Below, one piece after another: positions 1 to 9,819 of a DNA stretch of 64,000 bases. The position numbers and the translations under genes are program-made. The stretch covers positions 124,001-188,000 of the forward strand of contig NW_019173966.1 in assembly GCF_001642475.1 (NCBI RefSeq), read 5' to 3'. The stretch is from Fonsecaea monophora. Taxonomy: Eukaryota > Ascomycota > Eurotiomycetes > Chaetothyriales > Herpotrichiellaceae. Every line of letters starts with the position of its first letter. Position 1 is the stretch's first letter. The notes beneath the pieces were generated by a model. The model searched no databases. It saw only the letters and a list, made by a program, of their open reading frames with translations, and was not told the origin of the DNA.

Positions 1-236
1 AGGCTGATGATGATGATCACCACTCCCCACCCACCCGCTATTGCTTGCCCTCGAATTCAATCAAATATATAGATGTAGATGGACATTATAGTAAACGCAG
101 ACAACAACAGGGTCATTTGGTTGGTACATGAATTCCTCCTATTATACGACCCCTGCTAATGATCCCATCTGTCCGTCCTGTGAGGTCCAAGTCTCCTCAT
201 CAGTCAGACTCGAAAGACTTCTCCTCACAACTGTCC
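1..236. other. window edge, downstream of VAC14
   Basis: This is non-coding sequence at the window edge, on the 3' side of VAC14. A GATGAT run lies near the left end. I see no supported gene. Confidence 0.4.
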
Positions 237-3200
237 CTACTTCTTCTTCTCCCTGTCTTTACTCCCCCCAGCCCTGGCAATCCCGCTCGCAAATTTCCCA
301 AACCCCCCTGCCAGACTATGACCTCGTTTATGCGGTCCAACTCGATCGTCTCCGGCGCCCACCGTCCTAGCACCAGGGCCGCCGACACCTGTTATTGCCA
401 GCCCAGTTGCTGGCTTGACCAGCCCTGATCCGGTGCCAGTTGCGCCGACACCACTCAAAGGTCGTCCACCGTGCAGTTTATGTCCGCTTCGAAATGCATC
501 GCCGTCGGTTACTCCACCGATACCACCATCTCGTAAACTCGCACGACTTGAGCGGCCGGCATCATCAGCCGCGCTCTGTATTGCAGAAATAGGCGTTTCT
601 GCATCAAGTTCCCCCCTCAGAAGTCTCTCGTTTCGACGCCTCGCGCGTTCCTGGGTCTGTTTGAACTTGTCAAGCAGTTCGGGCCATTTAATCTCGTTTA
701 CACCGACAGCGGCTGTGGCATCACGCGTTCGTGAGAGACGAGAGCTGACAGTGCTATTTAGAGCGCTGCCGGTTGTAGCGGGTAAAGAAGTCGTAGAAAT
801 CCCCGAGACCACACTAAGGGGCCACACGATCATGTTAGATAAATGATCAACACAAAAAAGCGCTGGTTCGACAAGCATCAAAAGGAAAAGAAATGGACTC
901 AACGTACGATGGTCTGGCTGAAGTAGGCATCGAGACCGGTGTATGTAACAGCCCTATGGCAGAGACACTGTTGAGGCGGTTTTTCAAGGCACCAAAGGCA
1001 GAGGATTGGGGGAGCAGCATGAGAAGACCGTAGAGACATTTATAAAGGTAGGGATAGCGATCGGGTTCGAGGAGTTGGAGTCGTAGATCTGTGAACTCTC
1101 AGCATTCGGAACCAAAGCAGAAGGGAAAAAGGCCTCAGAACTTACACGTAAAGACAGGACTTTCTAGTAACTGCACCAGCTTATCGATCTGGATGAGCAT
1201 GTTGACCGTCATTTCCAAGTCAGCAAATATCTGGAGTAGATTGTAGGCTTGCTCATATGCTTGGGCCAGGAGGCACAGCGAGAACGTAGCCACAGCATTG
1301 TGACACCAAGCGCGAAACAGAGCCACAAAGAACATCTGCCCCTCCTTGCTGTCCGGGTTTCGAAGCCTTTTCCTCAGCTCGGCCAGTTCAGGCGCCGTAA
1401 TGAGGTTGTTGTTGAGATTCTGAATCATGATACTCGCAAACTCGATATCTTCGTCCTTTTCGATGCAGTCGGCCAATGTCCTATAGATGCGCTCGGGTTG
1501 GAGGTTGATACACAATTGACGAATAATCAAGTTGCCCCGGATCTCCAGCAGCTTACGGTCGGTGGAGAAGAGCTGAAGCAACGCCACCATGAAGGATGTG
1601 AAGTATCCGTCTTCGCTGTTCTTGGAGATCTGTGAAAGAAGCTGCAAATCGCGTGTCACAACCGCTTCTGCCGGATCAGAAAGCGTCTTGAGCAGGGCAG
1701 GAAACGTCCCGTCATTGAAGGCAAGAACTTTCTTTGGCGCTTTTCTGTGAAGCATAATCAACCAGCTCAATGCTGCCACACGCGTCTCTTCGTGTTCGTT
1801 GAGGAACTGCAGCGTCAACGCGTTCACTGCTGCCGCGTAGTCGAGGTCAGCCATGGGTTGTGGTGACGGCGCTGCGGTAGACCGGGGAGTGACCTCCGGT
1901 GGCGACTGCTCTATCTCAGAAGACGCTTCAGGAGGAGTCTCGTTTTTACTATCCGCTTGCGAAGGCACGCTCTTGGTTGTCCCCCCTGATTGTCTTTTTT
2001 CGGAACCTTCTCCGTCTCGCGTCGTCACACTCACCAGGGTGCCGGATGTGAGCGCACCCTGGTCATCGTTTGACACCTCATCTTGGAAGGTGACAATGTA
2101 ATCCATCAAGGACCTGTTGACCTTGCTGGCGGTCGTTCTGACTTGCTCCGACTGCGCCGATAGTGCTGGCAGAACACGCGACAGCAGGCGAGGCACGAAC
2201 TGCAGAATTTCTTCCGGACTGATCTCGAAGAAGCTGTCAATCCATCGTAGGGCGACGATGCCGATCTCTTCTTCCTTTTGTTTGGACAACCCTTCAAGTC
2301 GTAGTTGTGGCGCCGTCTCTTTACTCGACGAGACATCGACAAACTTTAGCAAGATGTCGAGGATCTGTGCGTAATCCACCTGTACATCTTGTCCAGGTAT
2401 CCAATCACCGTCGTGCTCCCCAAGTTCGTTCAGTTCGTCTTGAGCGGTCCCAGACTCGGAATCTTCGATAGCATTTTCATTCGACTGACTGCCGCGAGCC
2501 GTAGTGCTGCCCGCATCAGACCCAGGTCTCCGATTGCCGGCTCGAGTGCGGCGACTTTCAGCAATCCCGCGCTTGATCTTTGCGATTTTCTTGATCTCGC
2601 TGAGGAAGCGCTCAAGCAACCCTTGCGTCGCCACATACACGTCCCGATTCGGATCTCCGAGGAATTTGAAGAGGCCTCCAAGAAAAGCTGGTAAGTAGTG
2701 TACAAGTTCCAAATCGGGAATGGTGTCGAGAAGGGTCAGCCATGAAACCAGAAAGGTGCGTGTAAATGGGTTGATGACGTGAATGCGCTCTTCGAGAAGG
2801 GGAATGAACTTTGCGAGGGAAAAGGTTGTGGGGAGGTCGGCGCTTTCCTTGTCTGGATCGAGTTGTTCGCCATCCTCATTGAAATTGAGGACTGAAACGT
2901 ACGACGCCGCGGACTCGGAAACAATATCCTTGATTAGACGGTCGAGGAGCTCCGCGCCGTTCTTCACTGAGAGCTCTGAGTCGGCAGCAAGCTATATGTA
3001 CCAACGTTAGCAGCAACGACAGCCGAGGGGGGTCCATTCATGCCTTGCATAATGCATCAAATATGTCGTTGAAGAAGACCAGTATCTCTCCCTTGGCCAC
3101 TTTGGCAATGTTGTACATGGCCTCGCAGGCATAATAGCGTACACGGGCGTCTTGATCGGTAAAGCATGCTAGAACAGGTGGAACAATGTCCGACAAATAA

Positions 3201-3555
3201 CGGGCGACCTCATCCTAGAGAGAGGGTCATCAGTATAGGGGCGCCACACATAATGACGGGACAGGCATACAGAGCCCAAGGCGATCGAAGCAGCCGCTAG
3301 ACCAATGAGTCCTCCATTACGGGCATGTGGAAGGTGCACAGCATAGGCATAGTCGTGACACAACTGATCAATCGTCTTCCGGATCTTGTCATATTCTTTG
3401 GCGGCACTAGCCTCTCGGATGAAACGCTCGAGCCTTGTGGGAATCAGCAACAGTCACGAATATCTCGAATTTGTGGTGGAGTCATACTCGAGGGCGCCCT
3501 GCTTCCTTTTATCGTAGAGCTTGTCAGTAAGCAGCCGTTGAACTGCGGGATCCAT
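237..3555 (-). CDS. VAC14: Vac14, scaffold of the PI(3,5)P2 kinase complex
   Basis: Vac14 is the HEAT-repeat scaffold that holds the lipid kinase Fab1 and the phosphatase Fig4 together at the vacuole/endosome membrane, controlling PI(3,5)P2. Exons on the minus strand are 3488-3555, 3271-3433, 3044-3214, 1146-2991, 908-1088 and 237-813, giving a 1001-residue protein in frame throughout. Residues about 55-170 match the Vac14 Fab1-binding region (GGLIGLAAASIALGS, then DQDARVRYYACEAMYNIAK). Residues about 640-810 match the Fig4-binding region (YPYLYKCLYGLLMLLPQS, ALKNRLNSV), followed by the conserved tail segment WPELLDKFKQTQERARRR. A serine/proline-rich linker splits the middle. The third intron (2992-3043) has a GC donor, AAG then GCATGA. 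All other introns are GT-AG. The start ATG opens with MDPAVQRLLTDKLYDKRK, typical of the family. The extreme C-terminus is glycine-rich and poorly conserved. Confidence 0.93.
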
Positions 3556-4208
3556 GGCGTTCTGTGGATTGAGTGACGCGGGTCTTCAAAACCATCATCG
3601 GATGTGCGTTATACGCCCAAAGTGGCAACAAGGTTTGTGGAGGTGGAAAGGCCAATTTCCGGTGCAACGGCGACAGACTCTGGTCTCAAGAGGGTGTCAG
3701 ACAGTCTGCTCAGACATTAATAGTGTAGAGATGGTTAGATGGGCATTGTGAGAACCGGAGTGAGGACTTGGGAAATAGGGTGGTTGATGGGAAGAGACGC
3801 GTCGTTTGGTGCAGGTCCAGATGCAGGTCGAGTTGATGGGGTCCAAACGAAAGTTTTTGGCGTCGCTATCACCGTCACCGTCACTCACTCACTTTCCCTT
3901 TTTTCCCGCTGCAGCCACCACAGCCTCTCAATTGGGTCATTGGCTGAAAGGGTCATTTCAGGGATCCGTACTTGCTTTCATTCGCCAGGGTTGCCCTCCA
4001 GTCTATTCACCTGCGTGCCATCCTTCATCCTTGCTCACGCGAGCTGCATCCGCTATTTGTGACCTACTGCCGTCTCTCCTTACAAATGGTTACCAGGCAC
4101 GCAAGGGAATAATGCCCCCTACACTAAATACCAAGTACAATCACCCAATATTCGACCAATCACACTCAATCCTCTCAATGCTACCTGTAGCAACTTCGCA
4201 GTCCATGC
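3556..4208. other. intergenic, VAC14 promoter and RAD54 3' side
   Basis: This 650-bp spacer lies upstream of VAC14 and downstream of RAD54. It has a pyrimidine-rich stretch around 3880-4080. I see no coding gene. Confidence 0.5.
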
Positions 4209-6669
4209 TTAGTGGCTGATATACTGGAACACCGCACTCACTGCCTCTTCCGACGCCTCTTGTCGGAGCAAGAGGTCTTGAATCTTGCCGAGAGGGCCCT
4301 TCTCTCCAGAGTTGACGAAATGATTCCAAGAGCTTGTGTCACCGTAAAGCATGGCTGGCGCTTGATTTGTTGTGTGCCGTCTGGTTTGCACCGTTTACAT
4401 TTGAATGTGTCATGGGTGTCACTGGTGGTATCCGGTTTGAACTGGAACAGCTCTCGCAAGGAATCGAGAGTAAAATGCCGCTCGACATCTTCCGCCGAAT
4501 CCACCACTGTCGACGAAAGGGCCTGCTTATGTGATTGGCGCTGGAAAATCTTCTCTTCGATGGTACCTGTCCCCATGAACCTGTACACGAAGCAGTCCTT
4601 TTTCTGGCCATCGCGCCACACACGAGCAAGAGCCTGCTGGTCAGCTGCCGGATTCCAATCCGGGTCAAACAGAACAAGACGATTGGCACCGATCAAGTTG
4701 ATACCACAGCCACCGGCCTTGCTGCTCAATAAGAAGACGAATTCTTCCCCGTTTGGATCGTTGAACTTGTCCACGAGCTTCTGTCGTTTATTGACATTCA
4801 TGGTGCCGTCGAGTCGAAGACATCCGTAATTGCGTGCACGGCATAGCTTTTCAAAGACATCCAAAGTCTGAGTGTAGTTGCTAATGAGCACAATCTTGTC
4901 GTTTGTGTCTTGACGGATCCGAGCAAGCATACGCTCTAGAACCGAAAATTTGCCAGAGTGCCATGATTTGACATCACGGTCGCGACCACGAGCCTCTTTG
5001 GGAACATAGTCATCAGGCCAATACTTCTCGCTCCCTGGAAGGTCCTTCTCCAGGTCCAAAAGATCGGGGTGATTGCACAGCTTCTTGAGAATCCCGATTG
5101 CCTTCAACGGCTGGCTGCCTTTGCCTCTTAATAGACTCTTGATGTCAGGGCTTTGAATGAAGTGGTTATAAAGATCTTTCTGAAATGGGGCAAGGTTGCA
5201 GAACACCACATGTTCATACTTGACAGGCAAGTATTTGGATAGGATGTCGTTCGTCCTTCGGATGATGAATTTCTTGACCAGCGACCCCAGCTCGGCATTG
5301 GCTTCTTCACCCTTTTTCTTGTCCGCGTCTGATCCGGCAGCATCGCGACCGCGGAGAATAGGCAGTTCGAATTTCTTCCGGAAGTCGGCCTTGGTCCCCA
5401 GGTAACCCGGATTTGCGAAATCCAGCAAGGCATAATACTCAGTGAGATCGTTCTGGATAGGTGTCCCTGACAGAATGACCCGTCGGTCAACATTCAAACC
5501 GGTCAATGCCATATATGTCTCGCTTTCGGAGTTCTTCAAGCGGTGACCTTCATCACATAGCATCAACCCGATCTTAACGTCTTTGAGCTCCTCGATATTC
5601 AACCTGAGGGATTCATAGGACACGATCAGGACGGGTCTCGCAATGCCTCGGCCGGTAGCCATTGCCCATTGTTTCAATTGCATCGTGAGCTCTTCCTTCG
5701 TCGCCTTTCCGTCAATGGCAAAGGGGTTGATAGCGCCCTCGCCGAGCCATTTAACAAGTTCATTTGCCCAGTTTTTGACCAGACTGGCAGGGCATGCAAT
5801 AACACATTTCTGAATTGTGGATTTGCCGGCCTCCGGAGATTGCTTGAGTAATGTCCACATGAGGGTGATGCATTGAAGAGTCTTTCCCAAGCCCATTTCA
5901 TCCGCCATAATGCAACCCTTGGCCTTCTCATCCACAAGACCTGTGGTACATCTGTACAGAAATTTGACTCCTTCCACCTGATGGGGCCGCAGTACTTTGG
6001 CCAGCCTTGGATCAATGACCACCGGTACTTTGGGTCTCTCGCCTTCTACTTGTTTCTTAATACCAAGTATTTCGGCCAAGCTTTTGTGCATGAGAGGTGT
6101 GTCAAGCTTCGGCTTTTCCTCCTCTTGTTTGTCCGTAGCATTCTCCTCAGGCTTCTCGTCTATAGTTGGGTCATATAGGACGATTGCGAATTCTCCACTG
6201 GGATCATGTAAAGGCTTATTGACGAAACCATGACCTAGGCGCATTCCCAGACTAGGCGCTGGTCGTGACGGATCAAAGGCATTCTTGTTGATTAAAGGGA
6301 TGGAGAATCGAGCTCGAAACGTCGTTTCTTTATCCTTGACCTTGAAGATTGGAAACCGGTCTTTGAGAGTCACAGAATCTTCATCGAGCGTAAAACCACC
6401 ACTTGTATCTTCAGCTCCGCCGTCCACTTCAGCATAATTGACCTTTCTTCTCTTTCTGGCAGGCTCGCCTTTGGACTTGCGGGAATTGGCTGAGCCGGGA
6501 CATTTGAAAGGCTTTATGAGACGGTCGATGGCCGCAGGCGAATTGACACTGAGTCTGCCAGCTTTTGCTGGGTGTATGTTTTCCTTGTCATGCTCGAGCG
6601 AGATGAATTTGGTGCGTATCCTGCGGCAAGGTTAGAACATGTATGTTACAGAATCTCACGCACTTACAT
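4209..6669 (-). CDS. RAD54: Rad54, SNF2-family recombination-repair translocase
   Basis: Rad54 is a dsDNA translocase that works with Rad51 in homologous recombination. The N-terminus carries the family segment IKPFKCPGSANSRK with a basic stretch. The SNF2 core follows: Walker A in DEMGLGKT, DEGH box, SGTPIQNDLTEYYALL, and the C-terminal helicase half with SSKAGGCGINLIGA and QALARVWRDGQKK. The main exon is 4209-6620. No ATG lies in frame near its 5' end. The best model takes the bases AT at 6668-6669 from a tiny first exon and G at 6620, so the start codon is split by a 47-nt intron with GTAAGT, CTAAC and CAG signals. The conserved C-terminus (APAMLYGDTSSWNHF to AVFQYISH, stop 4209-4211) is in a different frame from the core, with one base apparently missing at about 4360. 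Read literally, the frame ends at 4238 with an unrelated tail. Repaired length is 804 residues, usual for the family. Confidence 0.92.
6668..6669 (-). other. candidate 2-nt first exon of RAD54 (AT of the split ATG)
   Basis: The minus strand reads TGA AAC AT then GTAAGT. Joining AT to the G at 6620 makes ATG ATA CGC in the RAD54 frame. The TGA two codons upstream excludes extension through this junction, and the unspliced frame meets TAA with no intervening ATG. Confidence 0.6.
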
Positions 6670-7135
6670 GTTTCAGATGACAGATCGCCGCAGAGCAACA
6701 GACACCGTGTCTACCCTGAGTTGGGCCTGGCAGACACTCTTGATATCTAGGTGAATAACAATAGTGGCAGTGGTAGAAATCCAGTCACGGTTGCACGCGT
6801 CGTGAACATGACGCGCGTTCACGTGCAACTTAACTTCTCGGTCATTAGGACTTGCCTTGGGAGGACCCCACGAACCACCACCGCGGCCAACGAAATACCT
6901 CGGAGAGGCCACCAAGAGCACCTCACAAGACTCGACGCAAACAATTTTCAAGATAAAGACAGCTGGGCAACGCTCTGATACGTTTTTTCATACCAAATAA
7001 TGCGAGGCCATCACATCAATCTGGAGGAGTGTCGTTTATCTACAGGTCATCGTCTGCAAACCATGATATAAATCCAAAGAATCACAACCGTCCTCAATTG
7101 AAGGAGCTCGCCCATCTTCTCACGGCGGGCTCAAG
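6670..7135. promoter_or_regulatory. divergent promoter, RAD54 / mitochondrial carrier
   Basis: About 470 bp separate the start regions of two divergently transcribed genes, so this interval should hold both promoters. A palindromic ACGCGCGTTCACGTG-like element lies near 6808-6824. No gene is supported. Confidence 0.45.
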
Positions 7136-8086
7136 ATGTCGGCAGACTTCTGGGCTAGCTATATCTCTGGGGCATTGGGGATATTGGTGGGTAATCGCCT
7201 CGATGTCCTAAAGGTCGCCGCTCAAGCAGGCACTAGTGGTGTCGTTGCAGAACCGACACTGCAGCATGACTCGAATCAACGTCTTCAGAGAGTCACAGCA
7301 TTGTTCAGAGGAGCTGCCGCCCCCATTCTAGGCTATGGCGCATTGAACTCTATACTCTTCATGACATACAACCGGTCCCTGAAGTTGATGGATCCAAGCA
7401 TATTTGACTACACAAAGCTGGCTGGCGTTGATTTGAGCAAGATTTGGGCGGCGGGCGCGATTGGAGGACTCGCTACATTTGTCGTCTCCGCACCGTCAGA
7501 GCTCATAAAATGCAGGGCCCAGCTTATCGTGGATGGACAAGGTTCTTCATATGGAGTATTTAAAGAAATATGGAAATATGGTGGGCTTCGAGGGCTCTAC
7601 TACGGAGGCACAATCACTGCTGTTCGAGATGCCGTGGGATATGGCTGGTATTTTTGGTCGTACGAGCTAACTAAGCGATTACTTCTTTCTCGACAAGCCG
7701 ATCCATTCGCTTCTCCTACTGCTGCAGAAGTTCTAATCAGTGGCGGTATTGCCGGAGTCGTCACCTGGGTATCCATCTATCCTCTGGATATCATCAAAAC
7801 CCGTCTCCAGACGCAGGCTTCCCCAGCCACAGAGTGCCAAAGGCTTCTTCCGGGAGCCAACACGGCGGGCGCCCAAGCGAAGACAAGTTTGACCATCGCT
7901 CGGGACATTTGGCAAATCTCCGGAATGGGCGGCTTCTATCGCGGAATTGGCATCTGTAGTTTGAGAGCGTTCATCGTGAATGCAGTCCAGGTAGGCCGCT
8001 CTCTGGTCCCATCATCATCCCCTACTAACCTTCGATAGTGGTATGCATACGAAAGGATCATGATCTTTCTGGGGAACCATCAATGA
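7136..8086 (+). CDS. mitochondrial carrier family (SLC25) protein
   Basis: This inner-membrane carrier has the three-fold repeat of the SLC25 family. Exons 7136-7990 and 8039-8086 give 300 residues. The second and third repeats keep recognisable signatures: SAPSELIKCRAQ around residue 120 and YPLDIIKTRLQTQ around residue 215, each with a following GxxGxYxG-type segment (GGLRGLYYGG, GMGGFYRG). The first signature is degenerate (GNRLDVLKVAAQ), lacking the usual proline and arginine. The SELIKC form of the second signature resembles the ornithine/carnitine-type carriers, but the substrate cannot be assigned from this. The last 15 codons sit in a separate small exon after a 48-nt intron (GTAGGC ... 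GATAG). It is convergent with BUD20. Confidence 0.88.
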
Positions 8087-8275
8087 TTAGACCGAGATGT
8101 AAACAGTTGAAACCAAATGGAGTCAGTTCAGTTGGCTCGACATGCTCATTCAGATGGGTTACTTCTGACAAGAGTCGTGTCTTCGGCGGTTTTGAATGCG
8201 CATAGTTTCGTCATAAGGTCGTTCACATGAGGACATCAAGAATTCTAGTGCATCTGGATCAATACAGCTCAGATC

Positions 8276-8729
8276 TCAATGTTCCACGTCTTTCATAGTC
8301 TCGTTGTCTGGAACGTTTTCCGAGGAATTAGGGTGACGTTTGTCTGTGCCCAAGCCTACGGCTGCATCTGCAAGTCTTTGGGTGTGTACCTCCTCCTTGA
8401 GCATTCGGACACTATTCCACAGTCAGGTCGCTTCATGGCGTCAAAGGATAGCATGTACCGTCTCTTGTGATTCTTCCCTCTCCTATGCTCGTTCAGATTG
8501 TGGCTGTCTGAGAAATATTTGGCGCATTCGACACAATAGAAGGCGCCCAGTCCGGGCAGGTCCTCGGAGGCTTTAAGACCCTTGTGTAAAGCGAGATGCC
8601 GGGGTGATTTGAGGTCGGCTTTGACTTGATCAAGGTCGCTATAATATAAAGGTTAGAGGATAACTATTTCAAGGGCATTTGTACGGACCGGGTGCGACGT
8701 TTGGTCTTGGTGCGTTTGATACTACCCAT
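8276..8729 (-). CDS. BUD20: Bud20-like C2H2 zinc-finger protein, 60S biogenesis/export
   Basis: Bud20 (ZNF593 in animals) is a shuttling factor for pre-60S ribosome maturation and export. The gene is hidden in three short exons: 8689-8729, 8459-8638 and 8276-8411, coding 118 residues. The start MGSIKRTKTKRRTRDLDQV is the basic N-terminus of the family. The middle reads DEDLPGLG-like (SEDLPGLGAFYC) and runs into one C2H2 finger, CVEC ... HRRGKNH, with C-x2-C-x12-H-x5-H spacing. The finger is followed by KRRVRMLKEEVHTQRLADA and AAVGLG, as in Bud20. Both introns are GT-AG, and the first has a CTAAC branch site. Length agrees with the family (about 120-170). It is convergent with the carrier gene and divergent from aconitase. 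Confidence 0.9.
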
Positions 8730-9819
8730 GATATTTCCCGAAGATCAATTCGCAAGGCTTTCGGCTTGAGTTTTCCGCTGGCGAGAAATACTAAACCATG
8801 TACATGCGAGGCTGTTTTTGGGGCGCACAGGCGGAATGGCAATGTTTGTGGGCCGACAATTGTTTTGGAAGGGGCCACAGCAACTTCTGCGGCAAAGGCT
8901 TGCCTGGCTTGCCCAACACAGTGGGTGCCAAGCCTCCGCCAACAAAAGCGCGAGATGCCGACTGGGTCAAGGTAGCGGCTTCTGCCGGGGCTCTTCTCGG
9001 ACTGGCTCATCCAACCAATCATTTGGCCCCTAAATCTGGGACAATGCATTGGACCTCATGTTGTCTTCTCTGGGCTCGCCTCACCAGCTTGGAAAACATG
9101 ACATACCCTGCTCTTCCGATTACGCCAGATTGAGCGCTGCGAGATCTGATTAAGGCGGTCAAAGACGCTGGGAAACATCATCGAGAGCCCTTCCATATAT
9201 GGAACTCTTCAAGGGTGCTTGAAAAAGAAAGAGTGGTAACGAGGGGACTTTCCCGCGCATCTGGTTCGACGAGGTAATTACATCATTCATGATTGGCTAG
9301 ACGAAAGGTCTGCAGGCCAGAAGAAAAATTGCAGGCTTGAGGCATTTGCTCGGAGCATGGGGTAGCGGTGGAGCACATTGCCTAGGTAGGAGCTTCGGAA
9401 TGCTTTAGGCGCTGGTTTGTTGTGCGGCAAGATCGGTCTGGTGGAAGCATGGTATATATCTAGGGCTAAGGGTATTTTGTTGGAATTTCTGGAACTCTCT
9501 TCGAGTGAAAAAAATATTCTGCAGCCCATCGATCGTTGCGTAGATGAGGAGGAGAAGTGGTTGCTGCAGCCATTGATCATTGCCGCAGTTGACGTCGTCC
9601 CAGGCTTATCGTGCCTTTTGCCCTCTTTGCCCGAGGCTGATTGGCGCTGCACCTTTGCACCCTGGGAGCTTGCAACAACTCCTCCCACCCATCCACATCT
9701 CCGTCCACAGCTTCTTTTATTTCTTTTCACCTCTCCACTCTCTCTTGATCCTGTTGCCAGCTCTACACCGAGCTTGGGATTTCTGTACCTGTTACTAGAG
9801 ATCAAGTATTGTCGCCAAC
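8730..9819. other. divergent intergenic region, BUD20 / aconitase
   Basis: About 1.1 kb separates two divergent starts. Several short open frames exist on both strands, but none has an ATG with recognisable protein features. Towards aconitase (9650-9780) the sequence is C/T-rich, as in many strong fungal promoters. Confidence 0.45.
9640..9644 (-). promoter_or_regulatory. CCAAT box upstream of aconitase
   Basis: ATTGG on the plus strand (CCAAT on minus) lies about 175 bp before the aconitase ATG, a usual position for the CCAAT-binding complex. A second ATTGG lies near 9293. In Aspergillus this complex with HapX represses iron-using genes, including aconitase. Applying that here is inference from position only. 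Confidence 0.3.
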
